A stretch of 11,947 nt of DNA from Paludibacteraceae bacterium (GTDB lineage: Bacteria > Bacteroidota > Bacteroidia > Bacteroidales > Paludibacteraceae). The stretch covers positions 1 through 11,947 of the forward strand of contig JAFYMM010000191.1 in NCBI GenBank assembly GCA_017550055.1, in the 5' to 3' direction. The notes under the pieces were generated by a model. That model worked only from the letters and a program-made list of their open reading frames with translations, did not search any database and had not been told where the DNA came from. Shown here one piece after another: positions 1 to 6,515 of this stretch. A program made the position numbers and the translations under genes. How positions within the stretch are numbered: the stretch's first letter is position 1; each line of letters begins with the position of its first letter.

Positions 1-978
1 AAGGATTTTCGTGAACGAATACGTATAAATGGCGAAATGATTGCAGAAGAGGCAGTTTGTGAATTTGTGGAATTGGCACAACCGATTATAGCAGAACTTC
101 AGCCTTCGTTTTTTGAAATTACAACAGCAATGGCGTTTCGCTATTTTGCTCAGCAAGAGGTAGATGTGGCAGTTATTGAAGTAGGTCTTGGGGGACGTTT
201 GGATTGTACTAATATCATAAATCCAGAAATTAGTATTATTACAAATATAAGTATAGACCATACCGACCTGCTCGGAGCAACTTTGCCAGAAATAGCACGC
301 GAGAAGGCAGGGATTATAAAATCGGGGTGTCCAGCCGTGATAGGAGAGCGACAACCAGAAGTGGCACAAGTGTTTATTGACAAAGCAGAAGAGGTTGGTG
401 CATCGTTGTATTTTGCGTCAGATGAAATGGCAGATGCAGAATTGCCCGAATGCGAGATGAAAGGTTATTATCAAGATAAAAATCGTAGGACAGTGCTCAC
501 GGCAATTAGAGAATTGCGCAATAGAGGCAAATTTAATATATCGGACGAGGCCGTTGTGGAAGGATTTGCACAAGTTTGTCGTTTGACAGGCATTATGGGT
601 CGTTGGCAACTAATATCGGAAAATCCACGAATCATTTGCGACACGGGGCATAATGAGGCAGGAATAAAATTCGTAGTAAATCAACTTTTGCACGAAAAAT
701 TTGTCAATTTGCGAATAATTATAGGTATGGTAAGCGATAAAAAGATAGATAAAGTGCTTGAATTATTGCCTAAAAACGCAATTTATTACTTTACGAAGGC
801 ACAAATTCCACGTGCGCTTAACGAAATTGACCTTCAGAAACAAGGAGGAGAGTGTGGGTTGAAGGGAGATGTGTATCCTACTATAAAACAGGCTCTTGAG
901 CAAGCGAAATTGGACTATAGAGAAGGCGATTTAATCTTTGTTGGAGGTAGTAATTTTACGGTGGCTGAAATTTTGTAA
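1..978 (+). CDS. folC: Folylpolyglutamate synthase / dihydrofolate synthase, 5'-truncated by window edge
   Basis: Cytoplasmic Mur-ligase-family enzyme that uses ATP to join glutamate to dihydropteroate and to reduced folates, giving folate and its polyglutamates. The frame is open from base 1 and reads KDFRERIRING before the first ATG at 37. That stretch matches the part of FolC just after the N-terminal P-loop, so the true start lies upstream and ATG 37 is internal. Visible hallmarks are LGGRLDCTN, the DHTDLLG motif, REKAGIIK (its first Lys, near visible residue 102, is the one generally carbamylated in this family) and DTGHNEAG near residue 214, which corresponds to the usual DxAHNPxG of the C-terminal domain. 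About 325 residues are visible against roughly 420-430 for the family, so about 100 N-terminal residues are missing. The stop is TAA. The tRNA promoter begins 20 bases later and no terminator hairpin lies between. Confidence 0.95.
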   Translation, partial: KDFRERIRINGEMIAEEAVCEFVELAQPIIAELQPSFFEITTAMAFRYFAQQEVDVAVIEVGLGGRLDCTNIINPEISIITNISIDHTDLLGATLPEIAREKAGIIKSGCPAVIGERQPEVAQVFIDKAEEVGASLYFASDEMADAELPECEMKGYYQDKNRRTVLTAIRELRNRGKFNISDEAVVEGFAQVCRLTGIMGRWQLISENPRIICDTGHNEAGIKFVVNQLLHEKFVNLRIIIGMVSDKKIDKVLELLPKNAIYYFTKAQIPRALNEIDLQKQGGECGLKGDVYPTIKQALEQAKLDYREGDLIFVGGSNFTVAEIL

Positions 979-998
979 CCTTTTTTTGCTATAAAAAT

Positions 999-1029
999 TT
1001 TGTCAATTCAAAAAAAAGTTGTAACTTTG
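999..1029 (+). promoter_or_regulatory. Bacteroidetes-type promoter for the tRNA-Val array
   Basis: TTTG (999-1002) is followed after 19 bases by TAACTTTG (1022-1029). This fits the Bacteroidetes primary sigma consensus TTTG-N19-TAnnTTTG exactly. Transcription should start about 7 bases downstream, near 1036, leaving a short leader before the first tRNA at 1054. Confidence 0.82.
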
Positions 1030-1053
1030 CATCGCTTTTCTGGAAAAGGAAAA

Positions 1054-1128
1054 GGGCGTTTAGCTCAGCTGGTTCAGAGCATCTGCCTTACAAGCAGAGG
1101 GTCGGCGGTTCGAATCCGTCAACGCCCA
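1054..1128 (+). tRNA. tRNA-Val, anticodon TAC, copy 1
   Basis: Complete 75-nt cloverleaf. The acceptor arm GGGCGTT pairs with AACGCCC, with discriminator A at 1128. The D-stem is GCTC/GAGC. The anticodon stem TCTGC/GCAGA encloses loop CTTACAA, giving anticodon TAC, which reads Val GTA. The T-arm is GGCGG-TTCGAAT-CCGTC. The 3' CCA is not encoded, so it must be added after transcription. First of three identical copies sharing one promoter and one terminator. Confidence 0.97.
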
Positions 1129-1182
1129 CAAAAGAAATACATATCCCTCAATTTTGCGATGAAAATTGCATATTGAAAAAAG

Positions 1183-1257
1183 GGGCGTTTAGCTCAGCTG
1201 GTTCAGAGCATCTGCCTTACAAGCAGAGGGTCGGCGGTTCGAATCCGTCAACGCCCA
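1183..1257 (+). tRNA. tRNA-Val, anticodon TAC, copy 2
   Basis: Identical in all 75 bases to the copy at 1054, with the same TAC anticodon loop and no encoded CCA. A 54-nt spacer with a small hairpin (1149-1168) separates it from copy 1. No promoter motif is seen in that spacer, so it is probably cut from a common precursor. Confidence 0.97.
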
Positions 1258-1310
1258 CAAAAAAATACATATCCCTCGATTTTGCAATGAAAATTGCATA
1301 TTGAAAAAAG

Positions 1311-1385
1311 GGGCGTTTAGCTCAGCTGGTTCAGAGCATCTGCCTTACAAGCAGAGGGTCGGCGGTTCGAATCCGTCAACGCCCA
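1311..1385 (+). tRNA. tRNA-Val, anticodon TAC, copy 3
   Basis: Identical in all 75 bases to the two upstream copies. It follows a 53-nt spacer nearly the same as the first spacer. Its 3' side differs from the other copies: it runs directly into a strong intrinsic terminator, marking the end of the tRNA transcript. Confidence 0.97.
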
Positions 1386-1399
1386 CAAAAATTGAAATT

Positions 1400-1437
1400 G
1401 CTTATTTTTAGACATTCACTAAAAATAAGCATTTTTT
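1400..1437 (+). terminator. Intrinsic terminator of the tRNA-Val array
   Basis: A perfect 12-bp stem, GCTTATTTTTAG (1400-1411) with CTAAAAATAAGC (1419-1430), encloses a 7-base loop ACATTCA. It is followed by ATTTTTT. The stem is symmetrical enough to act on either strand, but it sits directly behind the last tRNA. Confidence 0.9.
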
Positions 1438-1513
1438 ATGTGGGTTTTTGTATGTGGGGAGTGGGAGATATGACTCTGTTTTGCAGGTAAAATAAGGAAT
1501 TTTATGCAGAATG

Positions 1514-1544
1514 GATGTTATATTGAATATTTTTTGTAACTTTG
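1514..1544 (+). promoter_or_regulatory. Probable promoter of the polysaccharide-export operon
   Basis: TAACTTTG (1537-1544) fits the Bacteroidetes -7 box. The expected -33 position, 19 bases upstream, holds only GATG, a weak match to TTTG. The predicted start near 1551 leaves a 5' leader of about 20 bases. No Shine-Dalgarno sequence is seen before the ATG at 1573. Confidence 0.6.
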
Positions 1545-1572
1545 CAGTTCGTATGAGATATAGTGGGATACT

Positions 1573-2373
1573 ATGAGAAAAATAAAATACCTATACATGT
1601 TGAGTGTGCTTGTGATGTTGTTTTCTTCGTGTGTTATGTCGAAGAAAATCAATTATTTGCAAGAGGGGTATGGTATTCCTAATTACAACGATTCGGTCTC
1701 GTTTGATGACTATAAATTGCAACGAGGCGACTACGTATATATACGTGTAAATGCAATAGATAAGGAGATGGCAGAGATGTTTAATGGAAATGTCTCGCTT
1801 AATAATATGTATAATTTGACTCCAGATAATTCTACTGCACGTTTATATCTTTATTTGGTAGATGAGAATGATTGTATAGATTATCCTTATGTAGGACAAA
1901 TAGAAGTTGTCAATAAAACATTGAGAGAGGTGAAATTGTTGTTGGAAGAGAAATTGGAGGGGATGTTGCAGGGATATTCGGTTGATATTCGTTTGGCAAA
2001 TCGAAGTTTTTCTATTATAGGAGAGTCGGGGTCAGGTCGTTATAATATACCTCGTGAGCAATTGACTATATTTGAAGCGTTGGCTATGAGTGGCGATTTG
2101 TCGTTGTATGCCAATCGAAAAGAGGTGCATCTTATACGTCAAACAGCAGAAGGCACGAAAGTGAAGGTGTTTGATTTGCGCTCAAAATCGATAATAGATT
2201 CAGAATATTACTACGTGCAACCAAATGATGTGATATATATACCATTTGATAGCGCTAAGCATTGGGGAGCAAATCATTTTACGAGCGTATTGTCGATGAC
2301 ATTTGCCACTGTGTCGTTTGGATTGTTTATATATTCTATAGTTAATACAGTCATTAAATCTTCAAAGCAGTAA
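1573..2373 (+). CDS. Wza-like polysaccharide export lipoprotein, first paralogue
   Basis: Predicted outer-membrane lipoprotein of the polysaccharide export (OPX/Wza) family, which forms the channel for exopolysaccharide or capsule. A basic N-terminus and hydrophobic stretch end in a lipobox LFSSC with Cys20 as the lipidation site. Residues about 45-125 fit the Poly_export domain (LQRGDYVYIRVNA is the usual start of it). Residues about 145-222 fit an SLBB-type domain ending in IDSEYYYVQPNDVIYIP. A C-terminal hydrophobic helix (about 237-258) resembles the segment by which Wza crosses the outer membrane. At 266 residues it is shorter than Wza (about 380), as is common in Bacteroidetes. It is the first gene of the operon and lies 4 bases before a paralogue of the same layout. 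Family assignment is firm; the exported polymer is unknown. Confidence 0.88.
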   Translation: MRKIKYLYMLSVLVMLFSSCVMSKKINYLQEGYGIPNYNDSVSFDDYKLQRGDYVYIRVNAIDKEMAEMFNGNVSLNNMYNLTPDNSTARLYLYLVDENDCIDYPYVGQIEVVNKTLREVKLLLEEKLEGMLQGYSVDIRLANRSFSIIGESGSGRYNIPREQLTIFEALAMSGDLSLYANRKEVHLIRQTAEGTKVKVFDLRSKSIIDSEYYYVQPNDVIYIPFDSAKHWGANHFTSVLSMTFATVSFGLFIYSIVNTVIKSSKQ

Positions 2374-2377
2374 CATT

Positions 2378-3124
2378 ATGGGGCAAATATATAGATATAT
2401 AATATATATGGTGGCGGTAATGTTGTTGGCATCGTGTTATCCTATACGTCGTGTGGGTTTGTTGCAAGAACGTAGTGGATTGCCAGAATATGAAAAAGGA
2501 GAGTATGAGTTGTATCGCCTTCAGAAGAACGATGAGTTAGAATTGCGAATCGTTTCGTTGAATATGGAGACCGCACTATTGTTTCAGTCAGGGTCGGTGT
2601 CGTCGGTGGCGAATAGCTCTTTTACTTATCGTATTTATGAAGATGGAACTATTGACATACCATTTTTGAGTAGGGTAGAAGTAGCGGGATTGACATTGCA
2701 ACAAGCAGAACAAAAAATAGAGAGCGAGCTTCGTGGGTTTGCTGATGATGTGACGGTTAAGTTGGCTTTGTCGACGGGAACATTTTGTGTTATTGGAGAT
2801 GCAGGTAGAGGATATTTCCCTATTTATAAAGACCGTTTGAATATTTATCAGGCGTTGGCACTATCGGGAGGAGTAAGTCCTTCGGCAGATTTAGCTCATG
2901 TAAAGATACTTAGACGTTCGGTTGAAGGTACGAAAATTATAGAGTTTGATATACGACCACGATCGGTTATAGATTCGGAGTATTATTATGTATATCCAAA
3001 TGATGTAATATATTTTGATTTTTCGAAGCGTCGTTTTTGGGCGATAGATTCATATTCGGGCTTTTTGAGTGTGATATCGTCGTCGTTGAGTATGCTCGTG
3101 TCGGTGTGGAATGCATTTAATTAA
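2378..3124 (+). CDS. Wza-like polysaccharide export lipoprotein, second paralogue
   Basis: Second outer-membrane export lipoprotein of 248 residues. The lipobox LLASC puts the lipidated Cys at residue 20, the same position as in the upstream gene. The order of parts is also shared: LQ-E-SGLPEYE, LQKNDELELRI at the start of the Poly_export domain, an SLBB-like region with FCVIGDAGRGYFPIY, the motif IDSEYYYVYPNDVIY (198-212), and a short C-terminal hydrophobic helix (about 226-246). The two proteins match well at the C-terminal motif but diverge in the middle, so the duplication is old. No Shine-Dalgarno sequence is seen. The 4-base gap upstream and 31-base gap before the Wzc-like gene suggest one transcript. 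The two proteins may form a mixed channel or serve alternative polymers; the sequence does not decide this. Confidence 0.87.
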   Translation: MGQIYRYIIYMVAVMLLASCYPIRRVGLLQERSGLPEYEKGEYELYRLQKNDELELRIVSLNMETALLFQSGSVSSVANSSFTYRIYEDGTIDIPFLSRVEVAGLTLQQAEQKIESELRGFADDVTVKLALSTGTFCVIGDAGRGYFPIYKDRLNIYQALALSGGVSPSADLAHVKILRRSVEGTKIIEFDIRPRSVIDSEYYYVYPNDVIYFDFSKRRFWAIDSYSGFLSVISSSLSMLVSVWNAFN

Positions 3125-3155
3125 GGAAATAAGCATCCTTAACTTATTTTAAGAT

Positions 3156-5573
3156 ATGGACTATTATTCAGATAAAAATTCAAAGTACTATTATAGTAAC
3201 GAAACGCCTATTATTGAAAATAGCGAATCTAATTTCAATATTTTAGAATGGGTGTTTAAGTTTTTGCGCTATTGGTATTTGTTTGTTATAGCTCTTGTTA
3301 TAGCATTTGGTTTGGCATATCTTAAAAATCGTAGTTGGATGCCTCAATATTATACAGAGGCTAAGGTTTTGATAGAGTCGAGTAGTGCGGATAATGCTTA
3401 TGGCTTTATGCAGGGGTTTGGTGCAGGCATGGATTATATGAATACTAATAATCAGTTGCTTATTTTAGGTTCGTATGATTTGATTAATCGCACAGTGCAG
3501 AATTTGTCTTTTGGAGTTGATTTCTATACACGAGGTCATTTTCGCACTCATAGTCTTTATGGTCGTGAGCCTATTGCTATCAACCTTCAGTATGCAGATG
3601 CGCAACTATATGGTCGTGAATTTAGATTTATACCAATCGATAATAATAATTTTGAAATAGTATTTGAAGACGAATTTAGTAAGGAGTTGTTTCCTGATTT
3701 CAAAATAAAAGGGCAATATGGCGTTCCGTTTGAGAACTTTTTGATGTTTGCCACTATAGATAAGCTCTATCTCCCTACTGAGAATATTGAATTTTTGTTT
3801 CGTTTTCGCGATTTCTATTCTCTTGAAGAGGAATTTGCTTCACGTTTGCAACTGAGCTATATTGGCGAGATGTCGTCGGTTATCAGCGTGTCACTTACGG
3901 GTAATGTAGTTGCGCGTGACCGTGATTTTATCAATGCGCTTTGTGAGGAGTTTCTCGAAGCCAACCTTGAAGAGAAAAATGAAGAGGCGACTCGCACAAT
4001 TAATTTTATCAATGAGCAATTAGCTTATATTTTCGATTCGTTGCAGACCTCAGAAAATCGCTTGCGTCAGTATCGCCGTCAGAATAATATGGTTGATATA
4101 AATGCCTATGCATCATCTGTATTGTCGAAATTGTCGGCTCTTGATGCTCAGCGTTCAGAATTGACACTCAAAGAGGCGTATTTTGATGAATTGGCCGAAT
4201 ATCTAAAAGAGAGTGTTAGTGTTGAACGTCTTGTGGCTCCATCGTCGATAGGCGTTTCTGACCCTGTTTTGCTCGATTTGGTAAGCAAATTTAATGAATT
4301 GCAACAAAAACGCGGTGATTTAGGTGAGAAGAATCCGCAATATGAGCGTTATTCAAAACGTATGGACGAGGTGCGCTCAACAATGCTTGAAGTGCTTGAA
4401 AATGTGCGCAAGATTCATCGCATGGAACGTGATGCGTTTGAGAAGGAGTATATGGCGGTTATGAGTGATTTGCAAGACCTCCCAGAAAAAGAGTTGATGA
4501 TGATAAATTTTGAGCGTGCATACAAGATTAATGACAACTACTATACTTTCCTTCTTCAAAAACAATCAGAAGCGCAGATTCGTAAAGCATCTAACGTTCC
4601 AGATAATAAAATTTTGCAGAAGGCACGTGTTCGTCACTCTCCAGTGAATGGAGGTGATAAGATGAAGATATATCTCTTCTTTGTGGTGATTGGGCTTTTG
4701 ATTCCTGCTGCATATATCATTTTGAAAGAACTGTTGAATACAACAATACGTGATGAGCGTGATGTGGTGAAACTCACTAATATTCCAGTCTTAGGTACTA
4801 TCCGTCACGTTGATGAGTCGGGGGCAAAAGTGCAGACTGTCGAGAAACCAAAATCGTTATTTACAGAAGGTTTTCGTCTTATTCGTTCTCGTGTTGAGTT
4901 CATTTCTAAGCGCAAAACAGATATTTCGGTGTTGATTACTTCTGCCGAATCGGGCGACGGTAAGACGCATTTCGCAATCAACTTGTCGGGCGTTTACTCT
5001 CTTGTGTCAGATAAAGTAGTCTTGGTCGATATGGATATTCGCAATCCTAAACTCAGTCAGAAGTTAGGATATAAAAATGCGAAAGGTCTTGTGCATGTAT
5101 TGATTGGAGAAGCAACTCTCGATGAGGTTCTTATTAAAGACGATAAAGAATTAGGCTTCCACTTCTTGCCTGCAGGTATTGTGCCACCAAATCCAGCTGA
5201 ATTGGTAGGCTCAGAAGAGATGATGAAATTGTTGGAAGAGTTGAAACAACGCTATGATTATCGCATCATCGACACATCGCCTCTTGGTCTTGTTTCCGAT
5301 GCCTACGCATTGACAGGTGTTACCGATGTAAATCTCTTGATTACTCGTGTATTTAAATCAGATAAATTATTCTTTAAGAACTTCATTGAACAAGTTCAAC
5401 AAGATAATGTCAACAATCCATATATTGTCCTCAACGACTTGCAAGTTTCTAAAAATGGAAAATATGGTTATGGCAAGTACGGTTACGGCAAATATGGTTA
5501 TGGAAAATATGGCTATGGTAATACGCATTATTATCATCAACAAAGTGCCAAATATTATACAGAAGACAAATAG
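3156..5573 (+). CDS. Wzc-like polysaccharide co-polymerase / bacterial tyrosine autokinase (BY-kinase)
   Basis: Inner-membrane protein that sets polymer length and couples synthesis to export through cycles of tyrosine autophosphorylation. Residues 1-37 are a cytoplasmic tail with five tyrosines by position 13. TM1 is about 38-56. A large periplasmic Wzz-type region follows, with a Gln/Glu/Arg-rich coiled coil about 270-470. TM2 is about 505-525. The cytoplasmic kinase domain carries Walker A AESGDGKT (597-604, Lys603), Walker A' VVLVDMD (Asp625, Asp627) and Walker B RIIDTSP (Asp706). The C-terminal tail holds four KYGYG repeats (769-788) and then two YY pairs, giving 12 tyrosines in the last 37 residues. 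The length of 805 is normal for fused co-polymerase/kinase proteins. It is last in the export operon, after the two Wza-like genes that are its likely partners. No Shine-Dalgarno sequence precedes the ATG. Confidence 0.93.
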   Translation: MDYYSDKNSKYYYSNETPIIENSESNFNILEWVFKFLRYWYLFVIALVIAFGLAYLKNRSWMPQYYTEAKVLIESSSADNAYGFMQGFGAGMDYMNTNNQLLILGSYDLINRTVQNLSFGVDFYTRGHFRTHSLYGREPIAINLQYADAQLYGREFRFIPIDNNNFEIVFEDEFSKELFPDFKIKGQYGVPFENFLMFATIDKLYLPTENIEFLFRFRDFYSLEEEFASRLQLSYIGEMSSVISVSLTGNVVARDRDFINALCEEFLEANLEEKNEEATRTINFINEQLAYIFDSLQTSENRLRQYRRQNNMVDINAYASSVLSKLSALDAQRSELTLKEAYFDELAEYLKESVSVERLVAPSSIGVSDPVLLDLVSKFNELQQKRGDLGEKNPQYERYSKRMDEVRSTMLEVLENVRKIHRMERDAFEKEYMAVMSDLQDLPEKELMMINFERAYKINDNYYTFLLQKQSEAQIRKASNVPDNKILQKARVRHSPVNGGDKMKIYLFFVVIGLLIPAAYIILKELLNTTIRDERDVVKLTNIPVLGTIRHVDESGAKVQTVEKPKSLFTEGFRLIRSRVEFISKRKTDISVLITSAESGDGKTHFAINLSGVYSLVSDKVVLVDMDIRNPKLSQKLGYKNAKGLVHVLIGEATLDEVLIKDDKELGFHFLPAGIVPPNPAELVGSEEMMKLLEELKQRYDYRIIDTSPLGLVSDAYALTGVTDVNLLITRVFKSDKLFFKNFIEQVQQDNVNNPYIVLNDLQVSKNGKYGYGKYGYGKYGYGKYGYGNTHYYHQQSAKYYTEDK
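5460..5519 (+). repeat. Four tandem 15-bp units encoding KYGYG at the Wzc C-terminus
   Basis: Units start at 5460, 5475, 5490 and 5505. Each encodes Lys-Tyr-Gly-Tyr-Gly. The peptide is exact in all four copies while the DNA varies at synonymous sites (AAA/AAG, TAT/TAC, GGT/GGC/GGA). This points to selection for the peptide. The unit is a multiple of three, so gain or loss of a copy would keep the frame. Confidence 0.95.
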
Positions 5574-5585
5574 CTTATGATTGCT

Positions 5586-5739
5586 TTTGCATGATTTTGG
5601 AGAGAAAAGATGCTAAATCTTCTAAATTATGCAAAGTAAAAATAATATTTTATCCTCAAAACGTTGAGTTGATAGTAAAATTATGGCTCTAAATCGATAC
5701 GTTAAGTCCATATAACGTCCTAAAAGAACGCGGTTTAGG
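5586..5739 (+). other. Structured region downstream of the Wzc-like gene
   Basis: The intergenic stretch after the kinase gene holds several inverted repeats. TTTGCATGATTT (5586-5597) pairs with AAATTATGCAAA (5624-5635) with one G-U pair, and encloses a second partial stem (AAGAT with ATCTT). CTCAA/TTGAG lies at 5655-5668. ACGTTA/TAACGT (5699-5718) abuts CCTAAA/TTTAGG (5719-5739). None is followed by a run of T, so these are not classical intrinsic terminators. All lie upstream of the rpmB promoter, so they would be in the 3' end of the export transcript or an unrecognised small RNA. Confidence 0.4.
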
Positions 5740-5777
5740 TGATTTAGATAAATAATTTGAAAATAGTTTGAGAAAAA

Positions 5778-5809
5778 TTTGCAAGGTTGCGAAAAAAGTC
5801 GTACCTTTG
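5778..5809 (+). promoter_or_regulatory. Promoter of the rpmB-rpmG-DUF4295 operon
   Basis: TTTG (5778-5781) is followed after 20 bases by TACCTTTG (5802-5809), a good match to the Bacteroidetes consensus. The predicted start near 5816 gives a leader of about 40 bases that is A-rich before the ATG at 5857, typical of efficient Bacteroidetes translation starts without a Shine-Dalgarno sequence. Confidence 0.8.
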
Positions 5810-5856
5810 CACTCTCATTTTGAGGAATAATGTAAAACAATAAAATATAAAGTAAA

Positions 5857-6117
5857 ATGTCAAAAATTTGTCAGATTACCGGAAAAAAAGCAATGATTGG
5901 AAACAACGTTTCTCACTCAAAACGTCGCACAAAACGTACTTTTGATGTAAACTTGTTCCACAAAAAGTTCTATTATGTAGAACAAGGTTGCTGGATCAGC
6001 CTTACTATTTCTGCAGCTGGTCTTCGTACTATTAATAAACTTGGCTTGGACGCTGCTCTTACTAAAGCAGTTGAAAAAGGCTATTGTAATTGGAAGGATA
6101 TTAAAATTTTAGCTTAA
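5857..6117 (+). CDS. rpmB: 50S ribosomal protein bL28
   Basis: Structural protein of the large ribosomal subunit. The 86 residues match bL28 throughout: the N-terminal CQITGKKAMIGNNVSHSKRRTKR motif region, then a basic core (FDVNLFHKKFYYVEQGCWISL), and the helix SAAGLRTINKLGLDAAL. Only single, scattered cysteines are present (residues 5, 45, 77), with no paired CxxC motifs. This is therefore the zinc-independent form. First gene of a three-gene translation operon with its own promoter, 19 bases before rpmG. The A-rich leader just before the ATG and the abundant codon choices typical of strongly expressed genes fit high expression. Confidence 0.97.
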   Translation: MSKICQITGKKAMIGNNVSHSKRRTKRTFDVNLFHKKFYYVEQGCWISLTISAAGLRTINKLGLDAALTKAVEKGYCNWKDIKILA

Positions 6118-6122
6118 CCTTC

Positions 6123-6128
6123 AGGAGG
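6123..6128 (+). promoter_or_regulatory. Strong Shine-Dalgarno sequence before rpmG
   Basis: AGGAGG sits 8 bases before the rpmG ATG at 6137. This is notable because most genes in this window have no such motif, in line with the Bacteroidetes habit of starting translation without anti-SD pairing. It fixes the start codon of rpmG. Confidence 0.75.
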
Positions 6129-6136
6129 AATTAACT

Positions 6137-6325
6137 ATGGCAAAAAAGAATAAAGAAGCAAGAGTCCAAGTAATCTTGGAGTGCACAGAGCACAAAGATA
6201 GTGGTATGCCAGGTACTTCTCGTTATATCACAACGAAAAACCGTAAAAATACCACTCAACGTTTGGAGTTGAAAAAATACAACCCAATTTTGAGAAGAGT
6301 AACAGTACATAAAGAAATTAAATAA
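6137..6325 (+). CDS. rpmG: 50S ribosomal protein bL33
   Basis: Large-subunit ribosomal protein of 62 residues. The bL33 signature is clear: MAKKNKEARVQVILECTEHK near the start, then the conserved TSRYITTKNRKNTTQRLELKKYNP region and a basic end. There is a single cysteine (Cys16) and no CxxC pairs, so this is the zinc-free form, as with bL28 next to it. It lies 19 bases after rpmB and 13 before the DUF4295 gene. A strong AGGAGG upstream fixes the start. Nothing unusual in length. Confidence 0.97.
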   Translation: MAKKNKEARVQVILECTEHKDSGMPGTSRYITTKNRKNTTQRLELKKYNPILRRVTVHKEIK

Positions 6326-6338
6326 TTCTTAGAATACT

Positions 6339-6491
6339 ATGGCAAAGAAAGCGGTTGCATCTATGCAAAAAGGTGAGGGTCGTGGATTCTCTAAAGTTAT
6401 CAAAATGGTGAAATCACCAAAAACTGGTGCGTACATCTTCGCTGAAGAAATCGTTCTTAACGAAAAAGTTAAAGACTATTTCGCAAAATAA
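6339..6491 (+). CDS. DUF4295 small basic protein, probable ribosome-associated protein
   Basis: A 50-residue basic protein reading MAKKAVASMQ at the start and KVKDYFAK at the end, with a central KVIKMVKSPKTGAYIF. This matches the DUF4295 family, a small protein found in Bacteroidetes directly after rpmB and rpmG. From memory, structural work on a Flavobacterium ribosome described an extra large-subunit protein named bL38; I believe it is this family but cannot confirm it here. The position, 13 bases after rpmG and before the shared terminator, and the MAKK start like that of bL33 both support a ribosomal role. There is no Shine-Dalgarno sequence, so translation may be coupled to rpmG. The family call is firm; the function is inference. 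Confidence 0.88.
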   Translation: MAKKAVASMQKGEGRGFSKVIKMVKSPKTGAYIFAEEIVLNEKVKDYFAK

Positions 6492-6515
6492 TTAGCGAAA
6501 AAATATATAATTGTT

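Larger units (their letters stand above)
1054..1385 (+). repeat. Three-unit tandem repeat of tRNA-Val plus spacer (128-129 bp unit)
   Basis: The start-to-start distances are 129 and 128 bp. The tRNA parts are identical. The two spacers (1129-1182 and 1258-1310) differ by only three changes: one missing base in the A-rich start, A to G at 1278, and G to A at 1286. The third unit lacks the spacer and is followed by the terminator. This is the pattern expected from tandem duplication kept uniform by recombination. Confidence 0.93.

Noticed and set aside
981..987. Run of seven T after folC as a terminator
   Set aside because: No stem precedes it, and it lies just upstream of the tRNA promoter.
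1054..1385. CRISPR-like array or integration site
   Set aside because: The repeated units are complete tRNA genes and the spacers are nearly identical, unlike CRISPR spacers. No integrase or partial tRNA copy is seen nearby, so an att site is not supported.
1573..5573. Recent horizontal transfer of the export genes
   Set aside because: The genes are G/T-rich on the + strand and use somewhat different codons from the ribosomal genes. Low expression would explain this, and no mobile-element genes or repeats flank them apart from the tRNA array.
5347..5580. Second-frame open stretch over the 3' end of the Wzc-like gene, rich in Met and Asn
   Set aside because: It is a by-product of the KYGYG repeat DNA read in another frame and overlaps the kinase tail.
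5622..5840. Minus-strand frame of 72 codons before rpmB
   Set aside because: It crosses the rpmB promoter and the hairpin region, has no minus-strand promoter motif, and shows no recognisable family.
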